Positions 8,645-16,914 of a DNA stretch of 64,000 bases are shown piece by piece. The number at the start of each line of letters is the position of its first letter. Position 1 is the stretch's first letter. The DNA comes from Hymenobacter fodinae (GTDB taxonomy: Bacteria; Bacteroidota; Bacteroidia; Cytophagales; Hymenobacteraceae), in the NCBI RefSeq assembly GCF_004745825.1, contig NZ_SRLA01000002.1, positions 62,001 through 126,000 on the forward strand, in the 5' to 3' direction. Below the pieces are notes generated by a model that saw only the letters and a program-made list of their open reading frames with translations, searched no databases and was not told the DNA's origin. The position numbers and the translations under genes are program-made.

Positions 8645-10114
8645 TTAGCGTTTTACCACCTCGTTCAAAATGCCCATCACGCTGCCTTCCGACAGGTGCA
8701 GGAACATGTTGGGGAACAAGCCAATCCAGAAAACCAGCACGATAAGCGGAACCAGTACGGCCAGCTCGGCACCGGTTAGGTCGGTGAACGTCGCGGTGAA
8801 AGAAGAGTCAGGGCCCAGCATCACGCGCTGGAACATGCGGAGCAGATACACAGCGGCCAGGATAATCGTAACGCCCGCTACGGCGCCCATCCAGGCGTTG
8901 TACTCATAAACGCCAGCCAGCAGCAAGAACTCACCCACGAAGCCGTTGGTGAGTGGCAGCGCCACCGTACCCAGCAGCAGTACTAGGAAGCAAACCGTCA
9001 GAACCGGCGCTTGGCGCGTTAGGCCACCGAGGTCGGCAATGGTGCGGGTACCGGTGCGGCGCTCAATGGCATCCGCAATGAAGAACATACCCACCACGTT
9101 CACGCCGTGCGCTAGCATCTGGATGCTGGCACCCTGTAGGCCGATCTGCGTGAGCGAGAAAACGCCCGCAGCCATCAGGCCCACGTGCGAAAGGGAAGAG
9201 TACGCAATCAGGCGCTTCACATCCTGCTGACGGATGGCAATGATAGCGCCGTAGATAATGCCGATAATAGCGAGGATAAGCACTAGGTTCTGCCACTGGC
9301 TGACGCCCGAGGGCACCACCGGCAGCAACCAGCGCATGCAACCGTAGATACCCATTTTCAGCATGATGCCCGAAAGCAGCATGGTAGCCGGTGCCGGCGA
9401 CTCAGTGTAGGTGTCGGGCTGCCAAGTGTGGAAGGGGAAGATAGGCATCTTCACGGCGAAGGCCGCGAAAATCAGCCAGAACAACCACGACTGCTCCTGC
9501 ACGCTCAGGTTCAGGTTGTAGAACGAGGCAATGTCGGAGTTGTGAGCGGCTAGGCCACTAGCGGCCGGGCCGGTCTGGAAGTAGAGATACACGAAGGCAG
9601 CCAGCATGAACAGCGAGCCAACAATGGTGTAAAGGAAAAACTTGAACGTAACCTTTGCGCGGTTAGCACCACCCCACACACCAGCCAGGAAATAGATCGG
9701 AATCAGGGCTACTTCCCACATAAAGTAGAACAGGAACGCATCCTGGGCCGTGAACACGCCCACTAGGCCAGTCTCCATGAACAGCACCAGCGCGTAGAAT
9801 ACAGACTCGTTTTCGATGTTGCGACGGTAGGCAGCCAGTAGGATAATCGGCACCAGGAACGTCGTCAGGAGCACCAGCAGTAGGCTGAGGCCGTCCATGC
9901 CCACATGGAAGTTGATTCCGGCGGAAGCAATCCACTCGTGGTTGTAGGAGAATTGCCCGGTGTGGTTGACGTTGAAGGTCAGGGCCGCGTAAGCCGCCAG
10001 CACGAGTTCGACCAGCGCCGCGCCAAACGCCGCCACCCGGGCAGCGCCGCCTTTAAAGAAATGCAGCAGCAGGGCGGCCGCCACGGGCCAGAGTAGGAGA
10101 AGGACAGTCAGCAT
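8645..10114 (-). CDS. nuoM: NADH-quinone oxidoreductase subunit M
   Basis: NuoM is an antiporter-like, proton-pumping subunit of the complex I membrane arm. The 489-residue protein has about 14 helices and the signatures FYFMWEVALIPIYFLAGVWGG, AAFAVKMPIFPFHTWQPDTYTESPAPATMLLSGIMLKMG and KRLIAYSSLSHVGLM, including the conserved channel lysine and glutamate. Its ATG overlaps the stop of the preceding small gene by one base (TAATG), so translation of the two is probably coupled. The assignment is secure. Confidence 0.97.
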   Translation of the reverse strand: MLTVLLLLWPVAAALLLHFFKGGAARVAAFGAALVELVLAAYAALTFNVNHTGQFSYNHEWIASAGINFHVGMDGLSLLLVLLTTFLVPIILLAAYRRNIENESVFYALVLFMETGLVGVFTAQDAFLFYFMWEVALIPIYFLAGVWGGANRAKVTFKFFLYTIVGSLFMLAAFVYLYFQTGPAASGLAAHNSDIASFYNLNLSVQEQSWLFWLIFAAFAVKMPIFPFHTWQPDTYTESPAPATMLLSGIMLKMGIYGCMRWLLPVVPSGVSQWQNLVLILAIIGIIYGAIIAIRQQDVKRLIAYSSLSHVGLMAAGVFSLTQIGLQGASIQMLAHGVNVVGMFFIADAIERRTGTRTIADLGGLTRQAPVLTVCFLVLLLGTVALPLTNGFVGEFLLLAGVYEYNAWMGAVAGVTIILAAVYLLRMFQRVMLGPDSSFTATFTDLTGAELAVLVPLIVLVFWIGLFPNMFLHLSEGSVMGILNEVVKR

Positions 10115-10383
10115 TAGCTAATCAGGTTATTCCGACGGCGTCCGAAGCGAAAGGAAGTAGCAGCTTCCATATCAGCAGACGACAATTTGAGCGCAAGATG
10201 AAGAGCAAAAAACCATCCGATGATAGTCCAGCCCAAAAGCAGATTTAAGAGCAGTATAGCACGGGCATTTTGTTGGTCGCGGCCAATAACTGATGGCAGA
10301 AAGTAGCCTGATATTCCTATCATAGAGATAATCCATGAAACAGGAGCCGCAATATCCCCGGCTAAAAGCAGCACGCCAAGCAT
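10114..10383 (-). CDS. Superinfection-immunity-family small membrane protein
   Basis: This 89-residue protein with two hydrophobic segments lies between nuoL and nuoM. The second segment, ARAILLLNLLLGWTIIGWFF followed by ALHLAL, matches the signature of the superinfection immunity family (phage T4 Imm-like; N-x3-G-W-T-x2-G-W). The C-terminus is short and basic (RFGRRRNNLI). It starts 10 bases after nuoL and its TAA overlaps the nuoM ATG, so it is embedded in the operon rather than inserted between transcription units. No complex I subunit has this sequence. Such genes are scattered in bacterial chromosomes and their role outside phages is not known. It could be an assembly factor, a membrane regulator or an anti-phage accessory; nothing here decides. 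Confidence 0.75.
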   Translation of the reverse strand: MLGVLLLAGDIAAPVSWIISMIGISGYFLPSVIGRDQQNARAILLLNLLLGWTIIGWFFALHLALKLSSADMEAATSFRFGRRRNNLIS

Positions 10384-10393
10384 ATAGCCACCT

Positions 10394-12352
10394 TTAAAAC
10401 TTCACGTAGTTCAGCGCCAGCACCAGCACGATGCCTACTACCATCAGGATGAGGTAGGTTTCCACGGAGCCGGTTTGCACGTAGCGCAGCAGCTGTCCGC
10501 CACCCATCGTGATGCGGCCCAGGCCATTCACTACCGGATCAATGATGCCATTCTCCACGAAGCGGTACAGGCCTTTCGAAAGACCCATGATGGGGCGCAC
10601 GAACAGGGAGTTGTACAGCTCGTCGATGTAATACTTATGGTACACCACGTTCTCGGGAGCGGAGCGTTGCGCGTTGTCCTCGGCTGGGCGGGCACCACGG
10701 CTCACGTACTGCACGTAGGCCAGGATGATACCCAGCAGACCAGCACCTACGGAAAGGCCAATTAGCATCAGCTCCGTGCCGTGGTCAACCTCACCAGCAA
10801 ATGCCTCAGGGTTGATCTTCTGCGAGTAGGTGAAGAGCGGCGCGAGGTAATCGGCGAGGTAGTGCTTGCCCAGGAACATGGGTGCACCCATGAAACCACC
10901 CACGGCGGCCAGAATAGCCAGCACGATGAGCGGCAGCGTCATAGAAACCGGCGACTCGTGTAGGTGATGCTTCTGTTCCTCAGTACCGCGGAACTCGCCG
11001 AAGAAGGTGAGGAATAGCAGACGGAACATGTAGAACGCCGTCAGGAAGGCGGTGAACAGGCCTACCACGTACAGCACTTTGCTGTGCTCATATACGTGAG
11101 TCAGAATTTCATCTTTCGAGAAGAAGCCGGCAAAGGGCGGGATGCCCGAAATGGCTAAGCAGCCAATCAGGAAGGTGATAAACGTAATGGGCAGTGCCTT
11201 CCGTAGGCCACCCATGCGGCGGATGTCCTGCTCGTTGCTCATGGCGTGAATTACCGAACCCGCGCCAAGGAACATCAGGGCCTTGAAGAAAGCGTGGGTC
11301 AGCACGTGGAACAGCGAGGTGCTGTAGCCCATCACGCCCAGAGCCAGGAACATGTAGCCCAGCTGCGAAACCGTAGAGTATGCCAGTACCTTCTTAATAT
11401 CGTTCTGCGCCAGACCAATGGTGGCAGCAAACAGGGCCGTAGCGGCTCCTATAACAGCAATAACTTCGAGCGTTTCGGGAGCCAGCGTGAACAGCACGTT
11501 GGCCCGGATGATCATGTAGATACCTGCCGTTACCATGGTTGCGGCGTGAATCAGAGCCGAAACTGGGGTCGGGCCGGCCATAGCATCGGGCAGCCAGGTA
11601 TAGAGCGGAATTTGCGCCGATTTACCGGAAGCACCTACGAACAGCAGTAGTGTAATCACCGTCACTACGCCCACACCATAGGTGCCAAACTGGCCTAGCG
11701 AGGCTTTCTGGAATACCTCGGCATATTGTACCGAGCCAAAAGTGAGGTAAATCAGGAAGATACCTAGTAGGAAGCCCAAGTCACCTACGCGGTTAATTAT
11801 GAAGGCTTTCTTGGCGGCGTTATTGTTGTGCGTTTCCTTGTTCCAGAAGCCGATGAGCAGGTAAGAGCAGAGGCCTACACCTTCCCAGCCGATGAATAGA
11901 ATCACGAAGTTGGCACCCAGCACTAGCACCAGCATCGAGAAAACGAAGAGGTTCAGAAAGGCAAAGAACTTGCCCACGTTCTCATCGTGGTGCATGTAGC
12001 CGATGCTGTACACGTGAATCAGGAAACCTACGCCCGTCACGAGCAGCAGCATAATGAGGCTGAGCTGGTCGATCTGATAGGAGAAAGGAATCTGCATCGT
12101 GCCGACCGAAATCCAGTCGAACAGCGTGACAGTGTAGGGGTAGCTGAAGTTGGCGAACAGCATCGCCGAAATCAGGAAGGAGCCCAACACCGTGGCGCTA
12201 CCGATAATGCCGGCTACCGTGCCGGAAAGCCGCTTGTTGAGCAGGCCGTTCACCAGAAAACCCAGGAAAGGCAGCAGCGGAATCAGCACATACAGCAGCG
12301 TAGAGTACGGCGCGCCGGCAGCGGGAATTACTTGCGTTACTTGTTCTTGCAT
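10394..12352 (-). CDS. nuoL: NADH-quinone oxidoreductase subunit L
   Basis: NuoL is the distal antiporter-like subunit of complex I, with the long lateral helix that braces the membrane arm. The 652-residue protein carries LFIGWEGVGLCSYLLIGFW, SAQIPLYTWLPDAMAGPTPVSALIHAATMVTAGIYM and KKVLAYSTVSQLGYM. The hydrophobic stretch at the extreme C-terminus (ILMVVGIVLVLALNYVKF) is the terminal helix after the lateral helix. Length is normal. It follows nuoK after a 116-base gap that contains a degenerate copy of an interspersed repeat. The assignment is secure. Confidence 0.97.
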   Translation of the reverse strand: MQEQVTQVIPAAGAPYSTLLYVLIPLLPFLGFLVNGLLNKRLSGTVAGIIGSATVLGSFLISAMLFANFSYPYTVTLFDWISVGTMQIPFSYQIDQLSLIMLLLVTGVGFLIHVYSIGYMHHDENVGKFFAFLNLFVFSMLVLVLGANFVILFIGWEGVGLCSYLLIGFWNKETHNNNAAKKAFIINRVGDLGFLLGIFLIYLTFGSVQYAEVFQKASLGQFGTYGVGVVTVITLLLFVGASGKSAQIPLYTWLPDAMAGPTPVSALIHAATMVTAGIYMIIRANVLFTLAPETLEVIAVIGAATALFAATIGLAQNDIKKVLAYSTVSQLGYMFLALGVMGYSTSLFHVLTHAFFKALMFLGAGSVIHAMSNEQDIRRMGGLRKALPITFITFLIGCLAISGIPPFAGFFSKDEILTHVYEHSKVLYVVGLFTAFLTAFYMFRLLFLTFFGEFRGTEEQKHHLHESPVSMTLPLIVLAILAAVGGFMGAPMFLGKHYLADYLAPLFTYSQKINPEAFAGEVDHGTELMLIGLSVGAGLLGIILAYVQYVSRGARPAEDNAQRSAPENVVYHKYYIDELYNSLFVRPIMGLSKGLYRFVENGIIDPVVNGLGRITMGGGQLLRYVQTGSVETYLILMVVGIVLVLALNYVKF

Positions 12353-12378
12353 AAGTCAGGATGCAGAGGTACACCTGG

Positions 12379-12397
12379 CATCTTGAGCGCAGCGAAG
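12379..12397 (+). repeat. Degenerate half-copy of interspersed repeat
   Basis: CATCTTGAGCGCAGCGAAG resembles one arm of the perfect inverted repeat at 49189-49291 (core CATCCTGAGCGGAGCGAAG), with two differences. It lies in the nuoK-nuoL gap. Confidence 0.5.
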
Positions 12398-12468
12398 TTT
12401 TTATCAGCGACGAACCACGTGTTCAGCCTGATAAGCCCCCGCGAAAGCTCAGGATAGCAGGGGTAAAA

Positions 12469-12801
12469 TCAGAACTTCAACCGGTTTAGCAGATTGACGT
12501 CGGTATTCTGGAGGTTTCGGTAGATCATCACGATGATGGCTAGGCCTACAGCTACTTCCGCCGCGGCCACTGCCATGATGAAAAACACGAAAATTTGCCC
12601 GTTAGGGTCGGCGCGGTAGGCCGAGAAGGCCGTCAGCAGCACGTTTACGGCGTTGAGCATCAGCTCTACGCACATAAAAATGATGATGGCATTACGTCGG
12701 GTGAGAACCCCAACCACGCCGATTGAAAACAGGGCGGTGGCGAAGAAGACGTAATACTGGAGAGGAACCGTTTGGATAACCTGCGGTATGTTCTGGTCCA
12801 T
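12469..12801 (-). CDS. nuoK: NADH-quinone oxidoreductase subunit K
   Basis: NuoK is a small membrane subunit of complex I with three helices and two conserved glutamates that contribute to the proton path. The 110-residue protein shows the family core GVLTRRNAIIIFMCVELMLNAVNVLL and FVFFIMAVAAAEVAVGLAI, with both conserved glutamates in helices 2 and 3. It is the first gene of the nuoK-N unit. A TAnnTTTG-type -7 element (12872 down to 12865) lies 64 bases upstream, so this half of the complex appears to have its own promoter. The assignment is secure. Confidence 0.96.
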   Translation of the reverse strand: MDQNIPQVIQTVPLQYYVFFATALFSIGVVGVLTRRNAIIIFMCVELMLNAVNVLLTAFSAYRADPNGQIFVFFIMAVAAAEVAVGLAIIVMIYRNLQNTDVNLLNRLKF

Positions 12802-12864
12802 GCGGTAGGGCTGACAGCGAAAGTAAGTAGGTGGCGGAAGCTCAGCTACTCGTTAATTAGCTGG

Positions 12865-12872
12865 CAAAGGTA
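12865..12872 (-). promoter_or_regulatory. Putative -7 element for nuoK-N
   Basis: On the minus strand this reads TACCTTTG, an exact match to the Bacteroidota sigma-A -7 consensus TAnnTTTG, about 64 bases before nuoK. I see no good -33 TTTG at the expected spacing, so support is partial. Confidence 0.5.
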
Positions 12873-13091
12873 TCCTGAAAATTGGAAAACGCCACCTTAA
12901 AATGCACTGGTTGCCGGTGCTATTGTAGGCGAAGAGTCGCTGCCTAGTGGTGGGCCACTAACTTTAACGAGGCTGAATTATGCTTCTCAACTTCTATCGA
13001 CTGTGCCCTATGCCTCTCCGCTGCGTGGCATGAAAGAAAATGTTGGGTACACATCAAGTAATTTCGGCGCCTATCCGTCTGCCCTTGCAGA

Positions 13092-13706
13092 ATGGAAACG
13101 CACCCTCTCACTCTCGCGCTCGACGCATCGCGCCCTATGACGGCAGGCTATCAGGACCAGCAGATTCAGGAAGCCGTGCGGGCGCAGCGCGGCCGGCTGC
13201 TGCAGTTCATCCGCCGCCGCATTCCTGATCCGGCCGAGGCCGAAGACGTACTGCAGGACGTCTTTGCGGAGCTGGTGGAAAGCTACCGCATGCTGAAACC
13301 GGTAGAACAAGCGGCGGCGTGGCTGTTTCGGGTGGCCCGTAACAAAATCACTGACCTCTACCGCAAGAAAAAGCCTACTTCCCTGGAGGATGAGTTGCTA
13401 CCCACTGGCCTAGGCGACGAGGAAAACTCCCTGCTGCTGGCCGACATCCTGCCCGCCCCCGACGATGCTCCGGAGAATCGTCTGCTGCGCGAAACGCTGA
13501 TGGAAGCTCTCACCGATGCCCTGGCCGAGCTGCCGGCGGCCCAGCGGGAGGTGTTTATCTGGCACGAGCTGGAGGAAAAAACCTTCCGCGAGATGGAGGA
13601 AGAAACCGGCGTGCCACTCAAAACGCTCATTTCACGCAAGCACTACGCCGTACAACACCTGCGCAAGCGCCTGCAAACCCTCTACACCGAACTATTCACC
13701 GACTGA
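13092..13706 (+). CDS. ECF-type RNA polymerase sigma factor
   Basis: This 204-residue sigma-70-family protein has the two-domain ECF layout. Region 2 spans about residues 30-97 (RRRIPDPAEAEDVLQDVFAELVESY, then AAWLFRVARNKITDLYRKKK). Region 4 is about 140-195 (ALAELPAAQREVFIWHELEEKTFREMEEETGVPLKTLISRKHYAVQHLRKRL). It is transcribed against the flanking nuo genes. The next gene on the same strand encodes a small membrane protein that could act as its partner. An alternative ATG at 13137 would remove 15 non-conserved residues. The family call is firm; the regulon is unknown. Confidence 0.9.
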   Translation: METHPLTLALDASRPMTAGYQDQQIQEAVRAQRGRLLQFIRRRIPDPAEAEDVLQDVFAELVESYRMLKPVEQAAAWLFRVARNKITDLYRKKKPTSLEDELLPTGLGDEENSLLLADILPAPDDAPENRLLRETLMEALTDALAELPAAQREVFIWHELEEKTFREMEEETGVPLKTLISRKHYAVQHLRKRLQTLYTELFTD

Positions 13707-13818
13707 TGCTGACAAGTTGATTGCGCAATGCTTTGCTCGTAAAGACTGGCCTAGCGGATCAACTTCCTGAATTCCATTTTCAGCATCATCTCTCCCACTC
13801 ATTTAGTTTCTTACCCAT

Positions 13819-14190
13819 ATGAACCGCTCTTTTTGGCTGCTGCGCGGCCTCAAGTTTGTCCTTTTTGCGGCGCTGTTTATAGCTGCTGCCGGCTACCTCA
13901 CCATGACGCTGTGGAACTGGTTGGTACCTGACCTCTTCCACGGGCCATTCATCACATTCCCGCAAACGCTAGGCCTATTGGTGCTCACACGTATTCTGTT
14001 CGGCAGCTTCCGCGGTGGCCGGCCCGGTGCATGGAGCCGCCACCGCCGTGCCTGGCGCAACAAGATGGAAGCCCGCATGGCCAGCCTCACACCCGAGGAG
14101 CAGGAGAAATTCCGGCAGAAGATGCAGGGCGCCTGCGGACCAGCTTGGATGCGCCGTAGAGCCGCAGAAGAATCTCAGCCGCTAGTCTAA
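13819..14190 (+). CDS. Small two-helix membrane protein downstream of ECF sigma factor
   Basis: The 123-residue protein has a hydrophobic segment at about residues 8-33 and a second one at about 45-62 (LGLLVLTRILFGSF). A very basic stretch follows (RGGRPGAWSRHRRAWRNKMEARM) and then a charged tail (LTPEEQEKFRQKM). Small proteins with this WNWLVPxLF and LGLLxLxRILFG pattern recur downstream of ECF sigma genes in Bacteroidota and Proteobacteria. I recall this as a pattern and cannot name a characterised member. It may modulate the sigma factor at the membrane, which is inference from position only. It ends in a strong terminator. Confidence 0.7.
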   Translation: MNRSFWLLRGLKFVLFAALFIAAAGYLTMTLWNWLVPDLFHGPFITFPQTLGLLVLTRILFGSFRGGRPGAWSRHRRAWRNKMEARMASLTPEEQEKFRQKMQGACGPAWMRRRAAEESQPLV

Positions 14191-14195
14191 CTCTT

Positions 14196-14236
14196 AAAAC
14201 AAAGCCCTCACCAGTAAGTGGTGAGGGCTTTGTTTT
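14196..14236. terminator. Rho-independent terminator
   Basis: A 16-bp perfect stem (14196-14211 with 14221-14236) closes a 9-base loop and ends in TTTT. Its flanking A and T tracts let it serve both the plus-strand membrane protein gene and the minus-strand serine hydrolase gene. Confidence 0.85.
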
Positions 14237-14273
14237 GTATAACTTGAAGCCTTAACAGGGCACTAGCCTAGGC

Positions 14274-16061
14274 TTATCCTTTGCGCCAGTTTAGTAAGTT
14301 CCGTAAGTGCAGTAGGGGAGAAGCAGAGTGAGCAGTCTGATCTACTGGCTGTAAGGATTCAGATTTAGCTGGGGCAGGTGTAGATTTCTTGGCTTGTTTA
14401 GTTGTCCGCCCTTTGCTTGCTACTGGCTTGGTGCTGCGTTTGGCTTTAGCCACCGACTGCGCAACGGCCGTCCGGAATTGCAGTACCGGGTTACCCTCCA
14501 AGGTGTACACAGGCTGATGGCTGGTCTCCTCACCTAGCTTGTACTCTACGACCCGCGCATAATACGTATGCCCGGGCCGTAGGCCTCTCACCGTAACCGT
14601 ACTGTCGGAGCCCGCCGATACAACCATGTTGCCCGTGCCGAGCATATCACCCTGCCCGAAAATTCGTCCGCTGGCGTAAGTGTGGCCATCGTTTGGGAAA
14701 GCATTCACTGGGTGGTCTTCGCGCAGCAGCACCAAACGGTGGGTACCGTTGCCGTTAATCCAGCTCAGCTTGGCAGTGCCCGTTGTAGCCGCCACTACGC
14801 GCAAGGAACTGGCGTTTTCTTCCGGCGGAAACAGATCGTGCGTAGGCCAAGTGTTGGTGCTATTGATGCAGTCCCACCCTAAGGCTTCTACATCATTCCA
14901 GAAGCGGTTGGTGTTGGGGCAGGAGTTTAGCAGAATGGCCCAGGTATACCCCTCGGAGTTGCGGGCCAATATGCTAGTAGATCCATTGAGGCAGCCTGTG
15001 TGCCACCACACGCTCCGCTTGTTCACCATCCAGCCCTTTGCGTAGCGTTTAGTTGCCTGTGAGGGAGCCGTCATGGTGTCGAGGGTAGAGGGCAGCATAA
15101 TGTCGGGGCGAGTAGGGGAGCCATCCACGGCCAGTAGCAGGCGCAAGAGGTCGCGGGCCGTGAAGAGCCAGCCACCATGAGCGTTCATAGCCTCCAGGTT
15201 CGCCCCACCATACGCATAGGGTACCTTCTTGCCCGTACCGTAACACGATTTCTTGGTGGCGGGGCAGAAGTACTCGGCCTCGCGTTCCAACTTATCGGCC
15301 AGCAGATTGTGGCCTAGATGAGCTTCCAGCACTCCGCTGGGCTGCAATACATTTTGCCGTACCCACGACTCATACTGCTGTCCGGTAATTTTCTGAATGA
15401 TCTTTCCTAAAACCAAGTACCCAATGTTGGAATACGAAAATCGAGAGCCGGGCTTGAAGTTGAGGCCCTTGCTAAGCAGAAAACGCACCAGGGTAGAATC
15501 GCCCACCGGGTTAGGTACGTGCATTACCTGCGCTACGTGCAGTGGAAAGTCAATGGGGTCGGAGCCCTCGAAGCCATCGACGCCAGCATTACGATTCCAG
15601 CCGGCGGAGTGCTCTAGCAGTTGTTGAACCGTGATATCGTAAATGCGCTTGTCCTCAATGACGCTAGTGTAGTAAGCATCGTCGAGGTAGCCATCAGGAC
15701 CAAATGCTTTGTGTTGCAGCTCCAGTCGGCCTTCTTCCATCAGTTTCATAATGGCGATAGAGGTTACCGGTTTCGAGACGCTGGCTACCCGTAGCAAGTT
15801 GGAAGGCTCCATGGGGTGCGACTGGCCTAGATCGGCGTAGCCAAAGCCGCGCGAGTATACTAGCTTGCCTTGTCGGCTAATGGCTACCGTAGCACCAGGA
15901 ATCTTCCAGCGCTCCATAAACTTCTGCACCACGGCATCGCACGAGGCTAGCTCTGGAGTAGATACTCCTGTTTGTGCTAAAGCCGGAAAAGCAATTAGGC
16001 CTAGCAAAAAGGCCAGCAGTTTCTTCACAGAACCAACTTGCTGTAAGAGTGAGTGAACCAA
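14274..16061 (-). CDS. Secreted serine beta-lactamase-family hydrolase with Fn3-like domain
   Basis: This 595-residue exported enzyme has a signal peptide (KKLLAFLLGLIAFPALAQ) and then a class C beta-lactamase/penicillin-binding-protein fold. Catalytic motifs are visible: SVSK (SxxK, near residue 94), YSN (YxN, near 209) and HTG (near 355). These enzymes act on peptides, esters or D-amino-acid substrates; the substrate here cannot be told. A fibronectin type III-like domain follows at about 410-530 (TGTAKLSWINGNGTHRLVL, TVRGLRPGHTYYARVVEY). The last 60 residues are Lys/Ser/Ala-rich and end in a basic segment. The gene sits between the two halves of the nuo cluster, downstream of nuoJ on the same strand but beyond the nuoJ terminator. 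Confidence 0.85.
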   Translation of the reverse strand: MVHSLLQQVGSVKKLLAFLLGLIAFPALAQTGVSTPELASCDAVVQKFMERWKIPGATVAISRQGKLVYSRGFGYADLGQSHPMEPSNLLRVASVSKPVTSIAIMKLMEEGRLELQHKAFGPDGYLDDAYYTSVIEDKRIYDITVQQLLEHSAGWNRNAGVDGFEGSDPIDFPLHVAQVMHVPNPVGDSTLVRFLLSKGLNFKPGSRFSYSNIGYLVLGKIIQKITGQQYESWVRQNVLQPSGVLEAHLGHNLLADKLEREAEYFCPATKKSCYGTGKKVPYAYGGANLEAMNAHGGWLFTARDLLRLLLAVDGSPTRPDIMLPSTLDTMTAPSQATKRYAKGWMVNKRSVWWHTGCLNGSTSILARNSEGYTWAILLNSCPNTNRFWNDVEALGWDCINSTNTWPTHDLFPPEENASSLRVVAATTGTAKLSWINGNGTHRLVLLREDHPVNAFPNDGHTYASGRIFGQGDMLGTGNMVVSAGSDSTVTVRGLRPGHTYYARVVEYKLGEETSHQPVYTLEGNPVLQFRTAVAQSVAKAKRSTKPVASKGRTTKQAKKSTPAPAKSESLQPVDQTAHSASPLLHLRNLLNWRKG

Positions 16062-16236
16062 GCTGATTATGCTCCGTGTGCGGCTCAGCTGTTACAGCAA
16101 TTTTATTATATAATTCTGAGAATTGCGTTAGCAGATGCGTAGAAGAAATTTAATTTTTCCAAGGAACATTAACGTGCTTAGAGCACTAGTATTCTCGCGC
16201 TATTAAACGAAAGCCTGCAAACGGCTCAAATACTAT

Positions 16237-16282
16237 AAAAGCAAGACCGGCCGCTGATTTATCAGCGGCCGGTCTTGCTTTT
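16237..16282 (-). terminator. Terminator of the nuoA-J unit
   Basis: A perfect 22-bp stem (16237-16258 with 16261-16282) has only two unpaired central bases as written and is flanked by A and T runs. It lies 20 bases after nuoJ and separates it from the serine hydrolase. Confidence 0.85.
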
Positions 16283-16301
16283 ATCAGAAAGTAATAGCTG
16301 C

Positions 16302-16811
16302 CTAGAAGTGTCGCTCTCCTACTTCGCGTTTGCCAAGCATCACAGCACCTACCATGGCAACTAAGAATAGCACGGAGGCTAGCTCAAATGGCAGCAGGTA
16401 TTGGCGGTAAAGCACTAAGCCTAGCTGGTCTACCATGCCAATCTGAGAGTTGAACGTAGCAGCGTCGTAGCCTACAGGCTGCACGTCGCGCATGGCAGCC
16501 ACCATGATTAGCAGCAAGGAGCCACCAGCTACAGCCGCGGCAATCTTGGCTAGCGCAGGCTTGTGAGGCTCTGTGTCCACGTTCAGGTTTAGGAACATAA
16601 TCACGAACAGGAACAGTACCATGATGGCACCGGCGTACACGATGATGTTCACGGCGGCCAGGAACTGGGCATTTAGCAACAGGTAGTGCCCTGATAGCGA
16701 GAAGAACGTCAGAATCAGGAACAACACGCTGTGCACTGGGTTTTTAGCGAATACTACGCCCAGCGCGCTAATGAGCGCCACAAACGACAGAAAGAGGAAG
16801 AGTGGAGACAT
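16302..16811 (-). CDS. nuoJ: NADH-quinone oxidoreductase subunit J
   Basis: NuoJ is a membrane subunit of complex I; its helix 3 changes conformation during turnover. The 169-residue protein has five hydrophobic segments. It shows the family core NPVHSVLFLILTFFSLSGHYLLLNAQFLAAVNIIVYAGAIMVLFLFVIMFLNL, with the pi-bulge tyrosine/glycine region (VYAGAIMVLF), and ends GAVMLGKREVGE. It is the last gene of the nuoA-J unit and is followed by a long terminator. nuoK, normally adjacent, lies 3.5 kb further on. The assignment is secure. Confidence 0.96.
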   Translation of the reverse strand: MSPLFLFLSFVALISALGVVFAKNPVHSVLFLILTFFSLSGHYLLLNAQFLAAVNIIVYAGAIMVLFLFVIMFLNLNVDTEPHKPALAKIAAAVAGGSLLLIMVAAMRDVQPVGYDAATFNSQIGMVDQLGLVLYRQYLLPFELASVLFLVAMVGAVMLGKREVGERHF

Positions 16812-16828
16812 ACTACGAAGTTGATGTT

Positions 16829-16849
16829 GTCATTCCGGGCAAAGCGAGG
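16829..16849 (+). repeat. Possible degenerate interspersed repeat in nuoI-nuoJ gap
   Basis: GTCATTCCGGGCAAAGCGAG is related to the arm of the inverted repeat at 49189-49291 (GTCATCCTGAGCGGAGCGAAG). The match is looser than at 12379. The rest of the 103-base gap is unremarkable. Confidence 0.35.
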
Positions 16850-16914
16850 CACCTAGGGCAGCCTCTAGGCTGTGTACTAGGAACCGCGCTCTGCTTAGAA
16901 AGGCAGGATAAGTA

